DNA of 64,000 bases from assembly GCF_900496995.4 (NCBI RefSeq), contig NC_044014.1:8589001-8653000 (forward strand). Reading direction: 5' to 3'. The number at the start of each line of letters is the position of its first letter. Positions within the stretch are counted from its first letter, which is position 1. The notes beneath the pieces were generated by a model. The model did no database searches and had not been told where the DNA came from. It saw only the letters and a list, made by a program, of their open reading frames with translations. This document shows positions 38,554 to 50,262 of this stretch, one piece after another. Source of the DNA: Aquila chrysaetos chrysaetos. Lineage: Eukaryota; Chordata; Aves; Accipitriformes; Accipitridae. The position numbers and the translations under genes were made by a program.

Positions 38554-38645
38554 AGAAAAAGAAAAGAAAAGGAAAAAAAGAAAAGAAAAAAAGAAAAGAA
38601 AGAACAAAAAAGGAGAAAAAAGAAAAGAAAAGAGAAAAAAGAGAA
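38554..38645. repeat. A/G-only purine tract, AAAAG-type
   Basis: About 92 bases contain only A and G except for one C at 38605. Irregular AAAAG and AAAGA units dominate. Long purine strands can form triplex DNA. Lysine-rich open frames over it are artefacts. Confidence 0.95.
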
Positions 38646-41600
38646 TTAACTCAACTACTTCTGAAAACCTAGAGCAGGACAGAATAGAAAAGGAATATTA
38701 AAATGCAGTAATAACCTATAATTTATGACCTATTTAATTTCCTGAGGAACTCAGGTTAAACACGGTCTAGTTATTATCTCTGGAAGAGTGAGAGCAAACC
38801 ACTAACCTACAGGCTGGAAGCTCTCCATTTCTAGTAGACTGCTCAGCAAGGGACTAATGAATGGACACTTTGTTTCCTCCCTGTAACAGAGAGGAAATAA
38901 ACTACAAAAATTCATATAATAAAATATAAAACAGTGGAAAATGTAGAAATAAATCCCGGGCAAATTATATGCAAACGAATACAGAATGTTTCTCTGTGCC
39001 CCAAATCCCTTTTTTGTCATCCTTTTCAGGTGACAAAATTGTGAGTTAGTGAAAAGCCTTGTGTGTTTATAATGTATTAAAAACCACTAAGAAGTAACTT
39101 CATACTCCCCCTAACATGTCTGGCTGCAATGGAGAATTAGCTATACTCTTTTTCATTTTGGTAGGAATGTAAACAACTTCACAACAGATGTTCTTTATAA
39201 GGACAGAGCCTGCTATTTGCATTATGATATCTCCGTTTGAGACTTATATTCAAGATTTTGTTTAATTCTATGTGGAAAGGCTTCATTAGATCCCTTTGGG
39301 TTACAAAAGCAAAGATTACTCTTTTATGTTTTTAAATTAAGTTTTCTATTGTCTTTCGTTATAATCATGCAGCACCTGCTTTCTTTGCCAATTGGTAACT
39401 CTGCTGATATATAGGTATCCACATTGTTCCTCTGCAGTCTGTTGGAGTCTTAAATGTATTTCAGTAGTCTCTTTTGCTGGATCTAAGAGTCTATCCCAAA
39501 ACTTTTTTACTCTGCTATTCTGCAGTATTTGGATAAGCAACAAATGAGGCTCTCATTTTGAAACATTCATCAGAGCTCTTATTTATCTTGGCATAATGGT
39601 AGTAACTTTTCTAATGGAGAAAGAATTTTTCAGATCTGGAGTGCATATCACAGTACAAAATACTGCCTTGGCTTTGCATTGTCATAGTAAATTTTCTTAA
39701 TTATTTGGCTGGAAAACTGCAGTTTGCTTTACATCAATACTGGCTATCACTAAGTTGGCACCCAGTGGAAGCAACAACAGAAACAGTGAAAAAATACTTT
39801 TTGTATTTTAATTGTTTTTATCTTCCATTTATAAGAGATTGGCTTTTTTGTTTTGTATTAGCAGAAATGAAAATGAATTATCTGTTATGTTGTAATATCC
39901 TATAAGAAGATGGGTGCCATTAAATCTTCTGAATAAAGGGGCTGTTAAAGAAACATTTTGAGGACTGGGACTTTCATGCAAGATTGAAATGCATTAAACA
40001 ATCTGTTGAAAATTCTTCATTTTAATCAATTAAGTATGGTATGTTTCCTACAACCATATAATGCCAATATGCTAGCTTATCTCTTTGTCACATAAAGTTT
40101 ATCTTAATCATAGAAAAACCTTAATGAATACTGAAAGATAGAAAGTAATAATTCTACAGTTAGTTCATCAAAGTAAAAAAAAATAAATCTTTTTTTCATT
40201 TCACTTGATTCTTAGAAGTTCATTTACAATGCTGCTACATTATCATATGAGCAACTGTCATTTTTTCTTCTAAAATATTTCAGGAGATTTTAAAATGTTT
40301 GTTTGCTCTTTAAGCTTTTTTTCTAGTTGATGCTGCAATTATAGGGAAAAGAATATGTGTAGATGACTTAAATGAAACTGCTTTATTGTCTGTATTCATA
40401 ACAGGAGCATTATTTAGTGCTAGGTTAGATAACTGCTATACTTTTGCTGTATGCATTAAAGCCAAATGAGTTTCTCTGCATGCTGAAAATAACTCTCATC
40501 TGAAACCAAGAGTCGTCCATTACACTTTTAGGCTTCTCTGCTCATAGTTTTCATCAGATTAAGTTTATGGTTACATCCACATTCTTGCTTAAAAATATGA
40601 CAGTTTCCTTAGACATTTGGAGGACTTGGATACATGCCCATGGCTTGAACTAGGCAGCAGTAGGGATTATTCCACATTCCACTCAAGTACCCAAACCAAG
40701 GAAGCACTGCCTATTTGGGGAAGAGCTATTTCATTTTGACTAAAACACCTGTCCTAAATCTGAAAACCTGCTCTTAACATAACTATTGAAACTGCATGAT
40801 CTCATAAAACCTTTCACCAAAATTGGGCCAGATGGTATTTTTTAGTGACAAACTGTTTTGTAACAAAGTTCCCAATTCTAAATATTTATTCAGAAAAAAA
40901 GCTGTTGTCCCTACTCCTTCAAAATTATCTGAACAGTTTTCAGAATACTTCTTTCCTCCAGAATATTGTGGAAAAGGTATGTTCTACCTGCAGATTTTAA
41001 AAGCTGCTTTGTAAAATCCAATCTAATAAAGGGATCTCTATAAACTGTGCCCTCTATTTTCTGTACAGCCCATTGTGGGCAGAGGAACTTATTTAATGAA
41101 GACTTAACAATGATAAATAACATTATAGAAACTTAACTGCCTATTGATACAGATGTTATGCTGTCATTTCATCTTTTTTAAAGATGACATAATAAAAGAG
41201 AGCCTATAGTTGTACTTCTATCCCTTCCATATTCCTTCCCACTGATGCTTCTGGGAGATTAGCTATCTTTAATTCTGGAGTTTTCAAAGGCTTCATGGCA
41301 TACATCTGCATACATATGCCAGGATGCAGCACATAGGCAGAATAATAAAAGCATTAAATTCAAGTAGAGTAGAAAATCACAGCTGCGGTAAGCATGTATT
41401 ATCAATTGTGCCGCATTCATAAATTAATAATTTGCATTGTATCACAGTGACTTCTTTTCAGAAGCATTAAACATGTCTACTCACAGATTGTGTGAAAAGT
41501 ATATAAATAATTCTTCTGGGTTTGTCTTTTTACAGCTTTTCTTTTTAGAAAGAAGATAACAGAAGGGAAGTGAATTAGAACAAATAGCAAAAATTTTTTT

Positions 41601-42559
41601 TCCTTTAAAAGAATTACATTTTTCCTATTTTGAGAATTAAATCAGCATATTTAAAATATCCTCAGTAAGTCAGTTCTTTGAATACAAAATTAATATCCAT
41701 TGTCGAGGCTGCAGAGTTTGTAAAAGTGAATAACACAGTGTTTTCATATGTGTTTTCACATATGTTTTGGCCCGTTCCTCTTTCTTTTTTTAAAAAATCA
41801 TATCATAACTATGCTTTTTTAACCTTCCTCTTCCATTGCTAAAAAAAAATAAATATAGCTTAAATACCAGTTCAGAAGCAATTGTTGTTGATTGTGAATG
41901 CTGTTAGATCTTCCAGTGCTGGAAAGAGAAAAAAAGAGAAAAGTTCTTTAATCAAAGGACTTAATGATGAAGAGCCTGATGCACACACATATTTATATTT
42001 GTAATCTTTATTTATAGCAATAATCCAGTAGGACACACTGAGTGGATGACATAAGAATCATAGGCATGGAGGGCTGAAAAGCACAGCAGGGGAGTGTCTG
42101 TTTTAACTCTACAGTCAGGACAGAAAAAGCGCACTGGGGACTGCCTGACTCATGGGGACAGGGAACTGCTGCACGGGCAGAACTTTGCAGGCAGTCCTGG
42201 CAGATTGCTGTCCTGCCTGGCTCTCCCTGTCCTGTGTTTACTATCTAGAGTAATCACACCCAATTCCTCCACCCTTTCTGCATCAGTCATATTTTCTTAG
42301 CCTCTTGTCTTTGTTTCTTTCCCCATATTCTCCATCTTTAGTGGTCTTAGGTCCTTTTCTGCTGGGCAGCTTCTTGGCCAGACATTCCTTATCCTGCACG
42401 TGTACATTAGATTTATTGTCATTAAATGTACCGTGTTGCTCTTGCCCTTAGTGAATATTCCACACGATCTTTCCCATTTGTCACGGTATTCTGAATTCTG
42501 ATTCTTTCCTCCAGACCACTTTTTCTTCCCCTTCTCCAGCCTCTGTCCGCTCCTCAATA

Positions 42560-43480
42560 CTATACATTGACTTGCACACATTTTGTATGTACATTCTCTA
42601 TTCCATCTTCCAAGATGTTAAAAACACTGAGTAGAATTGCGCCTGGCTCAGACTTCTGTGGGATCCCTTTTGTGAAGGCCTGAAGAGTAAATAACTGAAA
42701 ACTATTCACCGAGAGCAAGTTTTCAATCAGCTCTGCGTTCTGATAGTAGTGATTACTGTAGACTATATGGAAGTTCAGGATCACGGTTATGCTGGCTCAG
42801 GCCAAAGGAATACCTAGCCTCTCTGTGACAATGGCCAGCAGTAGAAGCCCAAGGAATGTAAGAAGAAAATAGGTATGACATGACTCTTCCCCCAGTATGA
42901 CCTTCTATTTTGGATTTAGAAACTAGTTTACTTATGAGAATATGATAAAAGTGTGAAAATCCAGTGTCGGTGTCAAAGTCCTTTATCAATGTCAAGGTAC
43001 AACACATTTACTGCATCACTTTTATCCTTCTGGCCAGCTGCTGTATCAGGGAAGGAAGTTAAATGGAGTGACATGATTTGTGGTGACAAACCAAGGTTGA
43101 CTGGTGTTTTATACTTGTTTATTTTTCTTCCAAGTATCTGCAGTTTAACTGTTTCATAATTTGTCCTAGTACCTTTCTTAAAACTTAATCTGGTGTAAAA
43201 TTCTGCCAAAGAATAAAGACAAACACTAAGTTTAGCCTGTCATATTTCTCTGGGAACTTACCAGTCCTCCATGAATTCTTTAAGACAGGCTCTAGCAATT
43301 CAGAAATATCTTTGAATGGTTCCTGCAGATTTTTAGGCTGAAAAGGATGAGGTCCTATCAGCACGAACACACCTAAATATTTAGTAAATTATTTCTGTGT
43401 TGCAGCCAATACTCTGTACTCCTTGTTGAAGTTAGTGTAATTATGCATCAAGGCACAATTCACTGTTCTGGGGAGTGCTG
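42560..43480 (-). mobile_element. Ancient CR1/L3-like LINE, antisense, interrupted by a second repeat
   Basis: The plus strand reads CACTGAGTAGAATTGCGCCT, CTTCTGTGGGATCCC and TTTTCAATCAGCTCTGCG. After an interruption it resumes with GTCAAGGTACAACACATTTA, GGTTGACTGGTGTTTTATAC and CATAATTTGTCCTAGTACC. These are the reversed RT-to-3' segments of a CR1-clade element. The interruption at 42788-42960 looks like a later insertion. Confidence 0.7.
42788..42960 (-). repeat. Repeat inserted inside an older CR1, antisense
   Basis: GCTGGCTCAGGCCAAAGGAA followed by ACAATGGCCAGCAGTAGAAG and GAATGTAAGAAG is the reverse complement of the repeat-tail family seen at 16205-16280. The flanking CR1 segments are continuous across it, so it arrived later than the CR1. 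No clear target duplication is seen. Confidence 0.5.
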
Positions 43481-43589
43481 AAGGAAATAAAGGATAGAAA
43501 TGCGTCAGTCTTCTCAGTATCATACTCCACACCTTTTCCTAGTTCATAATGGATCTTCTCAAAAGTGATATAAAAATAACAGCATGGCC

Positions 43590-45250
43590 AAGAATTTATA
43601 GGTGAGTTGGCTTGCACAATTAAACCAAATAGGAGATGGTTCTTCAGACACATTAGTAAAAGGCAGCACAGAAGTAAGAAGTAAGGAAACACAGAATACC
43701 AGGAATAAAATGGAGATTAACTACAATCTAGGTATGATTGAAATAGCACATGAATACTTTGTCTCATTTTTCAGTGGGGATAATATAGTGACTAAGAATA
43801 GTAAAAAGGTGCTTAAGGAAATGAAGACAGAGCAATGGAAGTTTCCATAAGTGAGCTATCAGCTGAACATAGCCTGCTTACTGTGATAAAATGGAGAGGG
43901 TTAAACAATACCCGTTTCAGGGCACTTAAAGAATCTGCAAATGCTGATTTGCACGGAATGCATTTGCAGGGATTTTATGTGTATCTGTTCAATTCAGGGC
44001 TAGCTCAATACAACTAAAGAATAATAAAGTTATTCCCTGTATTCATAAAAGGGAAAAGAGGTGGTCAAATAAAATGCAGGCATGGTAGTTTGACCTCAAC
44101 ACTAAGCAAGGTCTTAGAGTAGATTTTGAAGGAAAAAAATTATCGAGGACCTGGAGGTAAATGGAAAGTGGGAAAAACTACAACATGGTTTTATCAAGGG
44201 CAGATCATATCAGACTAACTTACCTTTGATAAGATAATTGTCCCAGAGAAAAGTAATGCAGTAGACCTAATCTACCTTGATCGAAATAAGGCATAATATT
44301 GTTCCTTGTAGGAAGTTACTTAAGGTGGAGAAGATGGGCTTTAATACAAGAATTGTAAGGTGGAAAAGGAACTGAGTAAAGCGTTATATTAAAAGAGGGT
44401 TCTGTTAAAAGTGGAAATACCAAAATGAAAGGAGTTTGCTAGTAGAATTCCTCTGGGACTGGTCTTGGCACTGATTTAAGTAGTATTTTTGAACTTGGTA
44501 GAAGTAGGAGAATGGATATGCCAACAAGAGATGGCACAAAATTTGAATATGACTAGCATATCAGAAAAAAAAATGACCTTATGGACTGAACAAAATGGAA
44601 ACCTAATAGTACGGAATGTAGAGCTGGGTGCTTGGGGGTTAATATCTTGTTCTTTTAGTATAAGCTGGTGTCTTGATAATTGCTGGCGATAGCAAAGGGA
44701 AGAGGTTTAATGCATTAGTCGGCTGTGTGGTGACTATGAACCATCATTATGTCATGGCTGTGAAGCAGGGTATATTAGATGAAGGATTTTCAGTGAAGAC
44801 AATGAAGTGTTAATATTGCTTTGCAAGGCATTGGTAAGACAACTCTCAGAATATTGTTTACAGTTCTCATGACCCACATTGATTCACAGCAGGTGCAGAG
44901 TGGGATGGTTAGGGGAAAAGAGTACCTATTTTCTCAGCTGAGATGAAAATAGCTTATCTGGCAAAACAAAGCTTGAAAGGGCATATGGTTATATCTTTAT
45001 AAGTACGTGTGGGGGTAGACGTGAGGGAAGAAGACTTTTATGTTAAAGGATAACACTATTTCAAGATCAGATACTTACAAACAATTATGAATAAATGAGG
45101 AATTTAAAAGAAGGTTCTTGGCAATCTGTGCAAAGATCTGGAACTGCTTTCCAGACAAGGTCATGGAGGCAGGGACCTGAACTACTTCCAGATGGAAATT
45201 TATAAATTAATGAAAGGATATGTGTGACATGGTGAAGTGATCATGAGTCA
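43590..45250 (+). mobile_element. Ancient CR1/L3-like LINE, sense orientation
   Basis: An ordered but broken element: AGGAGATGGTTCTTCAGACA near 43631, ACATGGTTTTATCAAGGGC near 44181, CAGTAGACCTAATCTACCTT near 44259, GAATTCCTCTGGGACTGGTC near 44446, CTCAGAATATTGTTTACAG near 44845, and TGGAACTGCTTTCCAGACAAG near 45141. These follow CR1 ORF2 from the RT domain to the 3' region. Small open frames are fragments. It abuts the antisense copy at 42560-43480. Confidence 0.75.
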
Positions 45251-47432
45251 GAATATAAAGTTTGTGGTATAAAGCTTTGGATACTTACTGACATTGTCAG
45301 AGAAGTTTAATGGGAAACTTGTTTGTGTACTTTTCTTACACAGTCCCTAAACAGAAATGATTTTAACTGGTCCATGTGCCAGTTCTTCTATTCTTCTGCA
45401 TATACAAGGACTTTTATGTTCCTTCTTGGTGCATAGAATAGAAGGGGACTGCCCTTTCTTAAACGATAAGATTGGCAGCCCGTAAAAATTGGGCAGTTTG
45501 TTAGGATGTCAGGTGTTAACTGGTTATAACTTGCTTACATGGTCAGGGTTAAATTGATCACCTGATTGGGATCAGGAAGTAATTTTTCTCTAAGTTATAT
45601 TGGCTGGGGTAATGGAGGGTATTGTTTTCCTCTCTAACATAAACTGTCTGGAATGGGATGTGAGTTTTTACCTTGTGAAGTACCTCCTCTTGCAGACTGC
45701 TAAAATGTGGCTTGTCAGGAAATCTCATGACTTTTATATCTTCTACTGTCTTCTGACACATTGGTGTTTTTCAGTCTTTTATTCTCCTGAGGTACAAGGG
45801 GGTGTGCTTATAACATAGGACATTATTTCAGTATACTACAAGACTTGATTCAATGTTTGCTTTTTCAGAACTTTTAAGAGTTTTCTCTGAATAAGAAAAT
45901 CTTGCTTTTTTGAGGTAGCATGGAGTTGATTAAGAGGCAGTCAAGGATGCTTCATATGTATTGATAAGTTTTGAAACAGAAAAGGTTGATACTTTTGTGG
46001 ACCAGATATTTCTGAGACCTTATAGCAGAAAAAGTCCTTTAATTGATGATTCTAGCTCAAAGGATTTTAAAAACTATTTAGAGAATATCATATTTTGTTA
46101 ACTGAGATTCTCAGGGCTTTCTAGATTAGGTATTCCAGTAACACACTTATGGATGCCTGATCTTATTACTAAATGATTGAGGTTCTTCAGACTTTATAAA
46201 ATCCATTTTATGGTAACTACAGACACATTGTTTTTCCTTCTGATTTGGTTTCTTGACTACTACTAATACCTGAAAAGAAATGCTTGAAAAGTGATAGTGC
46301 TTTATCTCATTAAATGTATAAGGAGTCTATGGCAATTGGGCTCCTAACTCACCTGTCATAGTTAAGTGGATACAATTAGATGGGGTGTAAATGTACTGGT
46401 TTTATAATGTTTAGTTCTAATGATGGCTTTTTACACAAATATGGATCCTCAGACTAGAGGCCACGAAGGACATAATGGTGTTAAAAATCTACTAGGTAAT
46501 TCAGTGTGAATTATTGATATACTTATGCTTGTAGTGGCTATGCTGACGTCTTTCTTGCCACCAATAAAAACAATATACTCAGTTTATCTCTGTATTTTTT
46601 TCTTGAATTCTGAATAAGTGTACTCTGAAATTGTGCAGTTTATTTCTCATAACCTGTACAGTGGTATCAATGTATCAGTTCTGTGATGTGGTTTATCTCT
46701 TGCAATCCAGGAAGCTGGAGTTTGAAAGTTTTTTTAAAGCACAGATTACTAAATGGCAGTATAATCTACTGCTGCTCAGTCTGTCCCTCTCCTTACATTT
46801 CTTGTCAGAGAAACAAAATAGCAGATTCATAAGTCAGGTCAAATCTAGTCTGCATCTGTTTTCTTGAGTCCTAAATCAGATAAATTATCTTTCAGTGAAG
46901 AGATGGCATATATACATATATAGAAAATGAATGTCCAAACCTGCCAGTCCTCCAAAATCCTCATGTGGCATTTGCTTTGAATTAAGCAAATGCTTAGTTA
47001 TCTGCTAGTGATACAAACAGCAAAATCACCAAATTAGTTTTTCTTTGTTCTTCATATCATTGTCTCTGTGGAGTCCAGTGTTACAAGCTATGGAACCTTT
47101 TAAGAAATAGAAGTTGCATGGCATATGTAACTTTCTAAATCCAAACCCCTCGTAGATGGAGAATGGTTACTCCCACGCTTCTCAGTCCCTTTTGGCTATC
47201 ATCTGGAACAGCAATAAAACAAAGTTAACTCTTTTTATTATCGTCCTAGGCACATAAATCCAGCTGAAAATGCTTTTTTCCTAATAAATTGTGTGATTAA
47301 GCTGAAAAGTTTCTGCTGAGTCATTTTAAGTTTACTTATTTTAAGTTTTGGTTAGAAATACAGGATTTTTGAAGCTGATTCTGTCAGATCATTTTCGTTT
47401 TAGCATTTTAGATAGCATAATACTTCTTCCTG

Positions 47433-47446
47433 CCCCCCCCCCCCCC
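47433..47446. repeat. C14 homopolymer
   Basis: Fourteen consecutive C bases in AT-rich intergenic sequence. Its length is likely variable. Confidence 0.95.
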
Positions 47447-50189
47447 AATTATTGTTGTCTAAATTATTGTTATCAGACATTTATTTTCCTTTTATGCCAC
47501 AGGAAAACTTTGATACATAAATTGGGACTTGGGAAGCCTTTAGGTTCCTGATATCAAAAAAAGTCCTTCTGCTAAACAGACACCAGTATCTGTTGGCAGA
47601 AAGCTAATTACCTTCTCGTCCTTTTACTTGTGTGCTGTACATGTGTCCCAGATCGCCTCAGCCTGAGTAGCAAAGCGTCTAGCCATCTCCTTTCAAGGTC
47701 CCTGTTGGAAACCAGAGCAGGGCTGAATTTATATTTGCAAGTCCACCCACAAGATGGAAAGTGAACTCTACTATGTATAAATGAAGAGGAGTCAGTACAG
47801 TATTTCAGTGTTCATTTTAATTGCCATGATATTGTGCTTCCCTGCAAAAGTGTTGGCTTGAGATCTTGAAATGCAGTAGGAATACCACATAAGTGATTTG
47901 GGTTGAGGAAGAGGGAAAGGAGAAAGGTTGATCTCTTGGAAAGGCCTTTATTGTTAGGAGTTCTCAGAACATGTTGTGGCAGAAGTATTGTAGAGGTTAG
48001 AGTATTTGCCCAGGACAGGAAAGTTTTGATTCTGTTCTCTCACAGCACTAGGGAATTAAAAAAATCTTACTTTCCTAGCATATTACCAGGCACCTCTTTC
48101 AGACGGGGACATTGAACAGGAAATTGTGCAAGAGTTATGGGTTAAGAACAACAACAGGCAAGGTATGGTGCAATGTGGTATGTTAACGATTATGATACTG
48201 TGCTTCCAGGACTGTTTTTATCTGACAACTGTGCAAAACGTTCCTAGAGTCTTCAGAATACTTCTTCCACTTCTACATATTAAGTCTGAAGTATAGTCTT
48301 AGTTCATTATAGACAGGCTTGTCTTTTGTGTAGTATCACAATTGAAATGAGATGGGCCTTATCCATATGACAAACGGTTTTAAGAAATGGGTTATCTTGG
48401 GGAAAGATTTAAGAACGTGGGTTTGGTATTCAGTGGACGAGATTATCTTCCAAAATCTGGCATAAATTTTTATTCTTTGCCTTAGATATCGGTTCAGTAA
48501 CAGTATTAGCCTAAATACATATTCCTAATTCAAATGTAATTGTCACTTTTAACTCTAGAGAAATTTACAAACTTAGGCTTCTAACAGATTCCAGTTGTAT
48601 TGGGGGAAGGAATATATTTTTGAATTTTCTTTCCTAAGGAGGCTTTATGTTCTGATTGTCATCTTATTTTATAGTACTGGATTCCATCTGGGCTAAATGT
48701 ACATCTGGTACTGTGAAACAGGAGTCAGCAGTAACTGCTGTATGCTGCTTCCTCTCAATCACGGGCAGCTGATGGGTATAGAGAAATGGCTAGTATTTGG
48801 AAGGGAGAGAAGGGAGAGGATCTTTGAGGGTGGTTTCTAAGCAGCACTAAGATTATGAGTGTTAACAGGGAAGTATTGGAATAGGACTTCAATTGGGAGA
48901 GTGCATTTGAGATAAACTATAGTCTTTTGATCCAGGATCAGGGTGCGCAATTCAAACAAAGCAGAATAACCCGTCACAGTATTAAAACCAAAATGTATTT
49001 TAGTAGCTCAGGCAGATGTTGTGGCCATCTTATGTGTTCACCCTAGTAATACTTGTAGGCTTTGCCTAGACACAGGTCTATTTAGATGCCTGTATTTTCT
49101 TAGACTAACCTCTGGAGTCTATACAAACAGATTTTTAGGATATTAGGCATTTCTCTGGGTTTTCTAGATATCTGGTGGTCTTGTCAGTGCCTCATATAAG
49201 CTGATAGGTATCTGGACAGCTAGGATAAATGGTCACTGCACAGGAATAAATTGCATGGCAAGCCCAACATCTAATTTATTTCATAAAAGCTGCATTTGCA
49301 CAGCATAGGCATAGATACTCTTGTCTTGTGACTCTTACACAGAAATGTGGTGACCCTGCCTTGGTAAAGTGGTTTGCAATACAACACCTCGTTCTTTCTT
49401 GTCTTTAAAATTTTAGACTTCCCTGGGAAACCTGACTTTTCTATAATCATTACAGAAATAAAAACATTCTTGAGTGGCTTTAAAGTACAGTAAACTCAGT
49501 TCAGCAACCAAGTGCTTTATTTTAGAAATCGTTTGATTTCAGAGGGCAAGCTGTCTTCCAAGTTTAAAAAAAAAAAATTTAAAAATTACCATTTAAATGT
49601 TTAAAAAAATAAATTTTGTGCAGGTAGCTTTGTCAGTCCAGTCACATAATTATTCAAACCATGAACACCACTCTATTAGTTCTTTATCAGAAAGCTCAGC
49701 ATAGGACCTTGTTGGCTCCCAACCACTGGGAGATTTCTGCTTGGGTATATCCCAAATTTACTGGCCAAGTCTGGGCTAGCATTGCAAATCACGTTCAGGA
49801 AGGGAGCCTGCAATCAGTTTGCCCTCTCTGTCTGACTACTACTTGTCAGCTTGGCCGTGAAGTAGACAGCTGAATATATGTACGCCTCCCTGTCATATAT
49901 TCATGTGCTGATAAGCATCTTCCTGTCTCAGTATGTCACAAGATGTTGGATACCAACATCTTAGCAGGATTCAGAACTCTAACTAAGTCCAAGTCTTTTT
50001 ACCAAACCCTTCAGTTTCACCTTCGGTTTAGGATTTATTTTCTCAGGACTCCTGCTAGTTAAAAGTATCACTTAAAGATGTTCAAGGGAGTTAAACAGAC
50101 TGAGGGAAACTTATGTGTGCTTGACGCTTCTTTTAAACATTTTTAGTCAATATTCATCAACTGGGACATTCCACATAAAGTGGAAATCT

Positions 50190-50262
50190 TACAGAAAGAG
50201 GACTTGTGGTTATTCGTGGAAACCTTGCAGGAAGAACACTTCTGGTTATTCCTCTGGGGGGT
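50190..50262. repeat. Two diverged tandem copies of a 36-bp unit
   Basis: ACAGAAAGAGGACTTGTGGT at 50191 is echoed 36 bases later by GCAGGAAGAACACTTCTGGT, and both continue into TATTC. A reversed GGAAATC / GATTTCC pair flanks the region (50182 and 50289), and CTTCCTGCAGG at 50278 is inverted relative to CTTGCAGGAAG at 50224. No family is recognised. Confidence 0.6.

Larger units (their letters stand above)
35351..42559. other. Intergenic DNA between CCDC172 and GFRA1, left part
   Basis: Outside the LTR-like element and the simple repeats at 38.1 and 38.6 kb, I see AT-rich DNA with no supported gene. Open frames are under 110 codons and without motifs. Confidence 0.6.

Noticed and set aside
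38405-38701. 98-codon frame with a lysine-rich C-terminal half
   Set aside because: The Lys/Arg/Glu run is the translation of the A/G purine tract.
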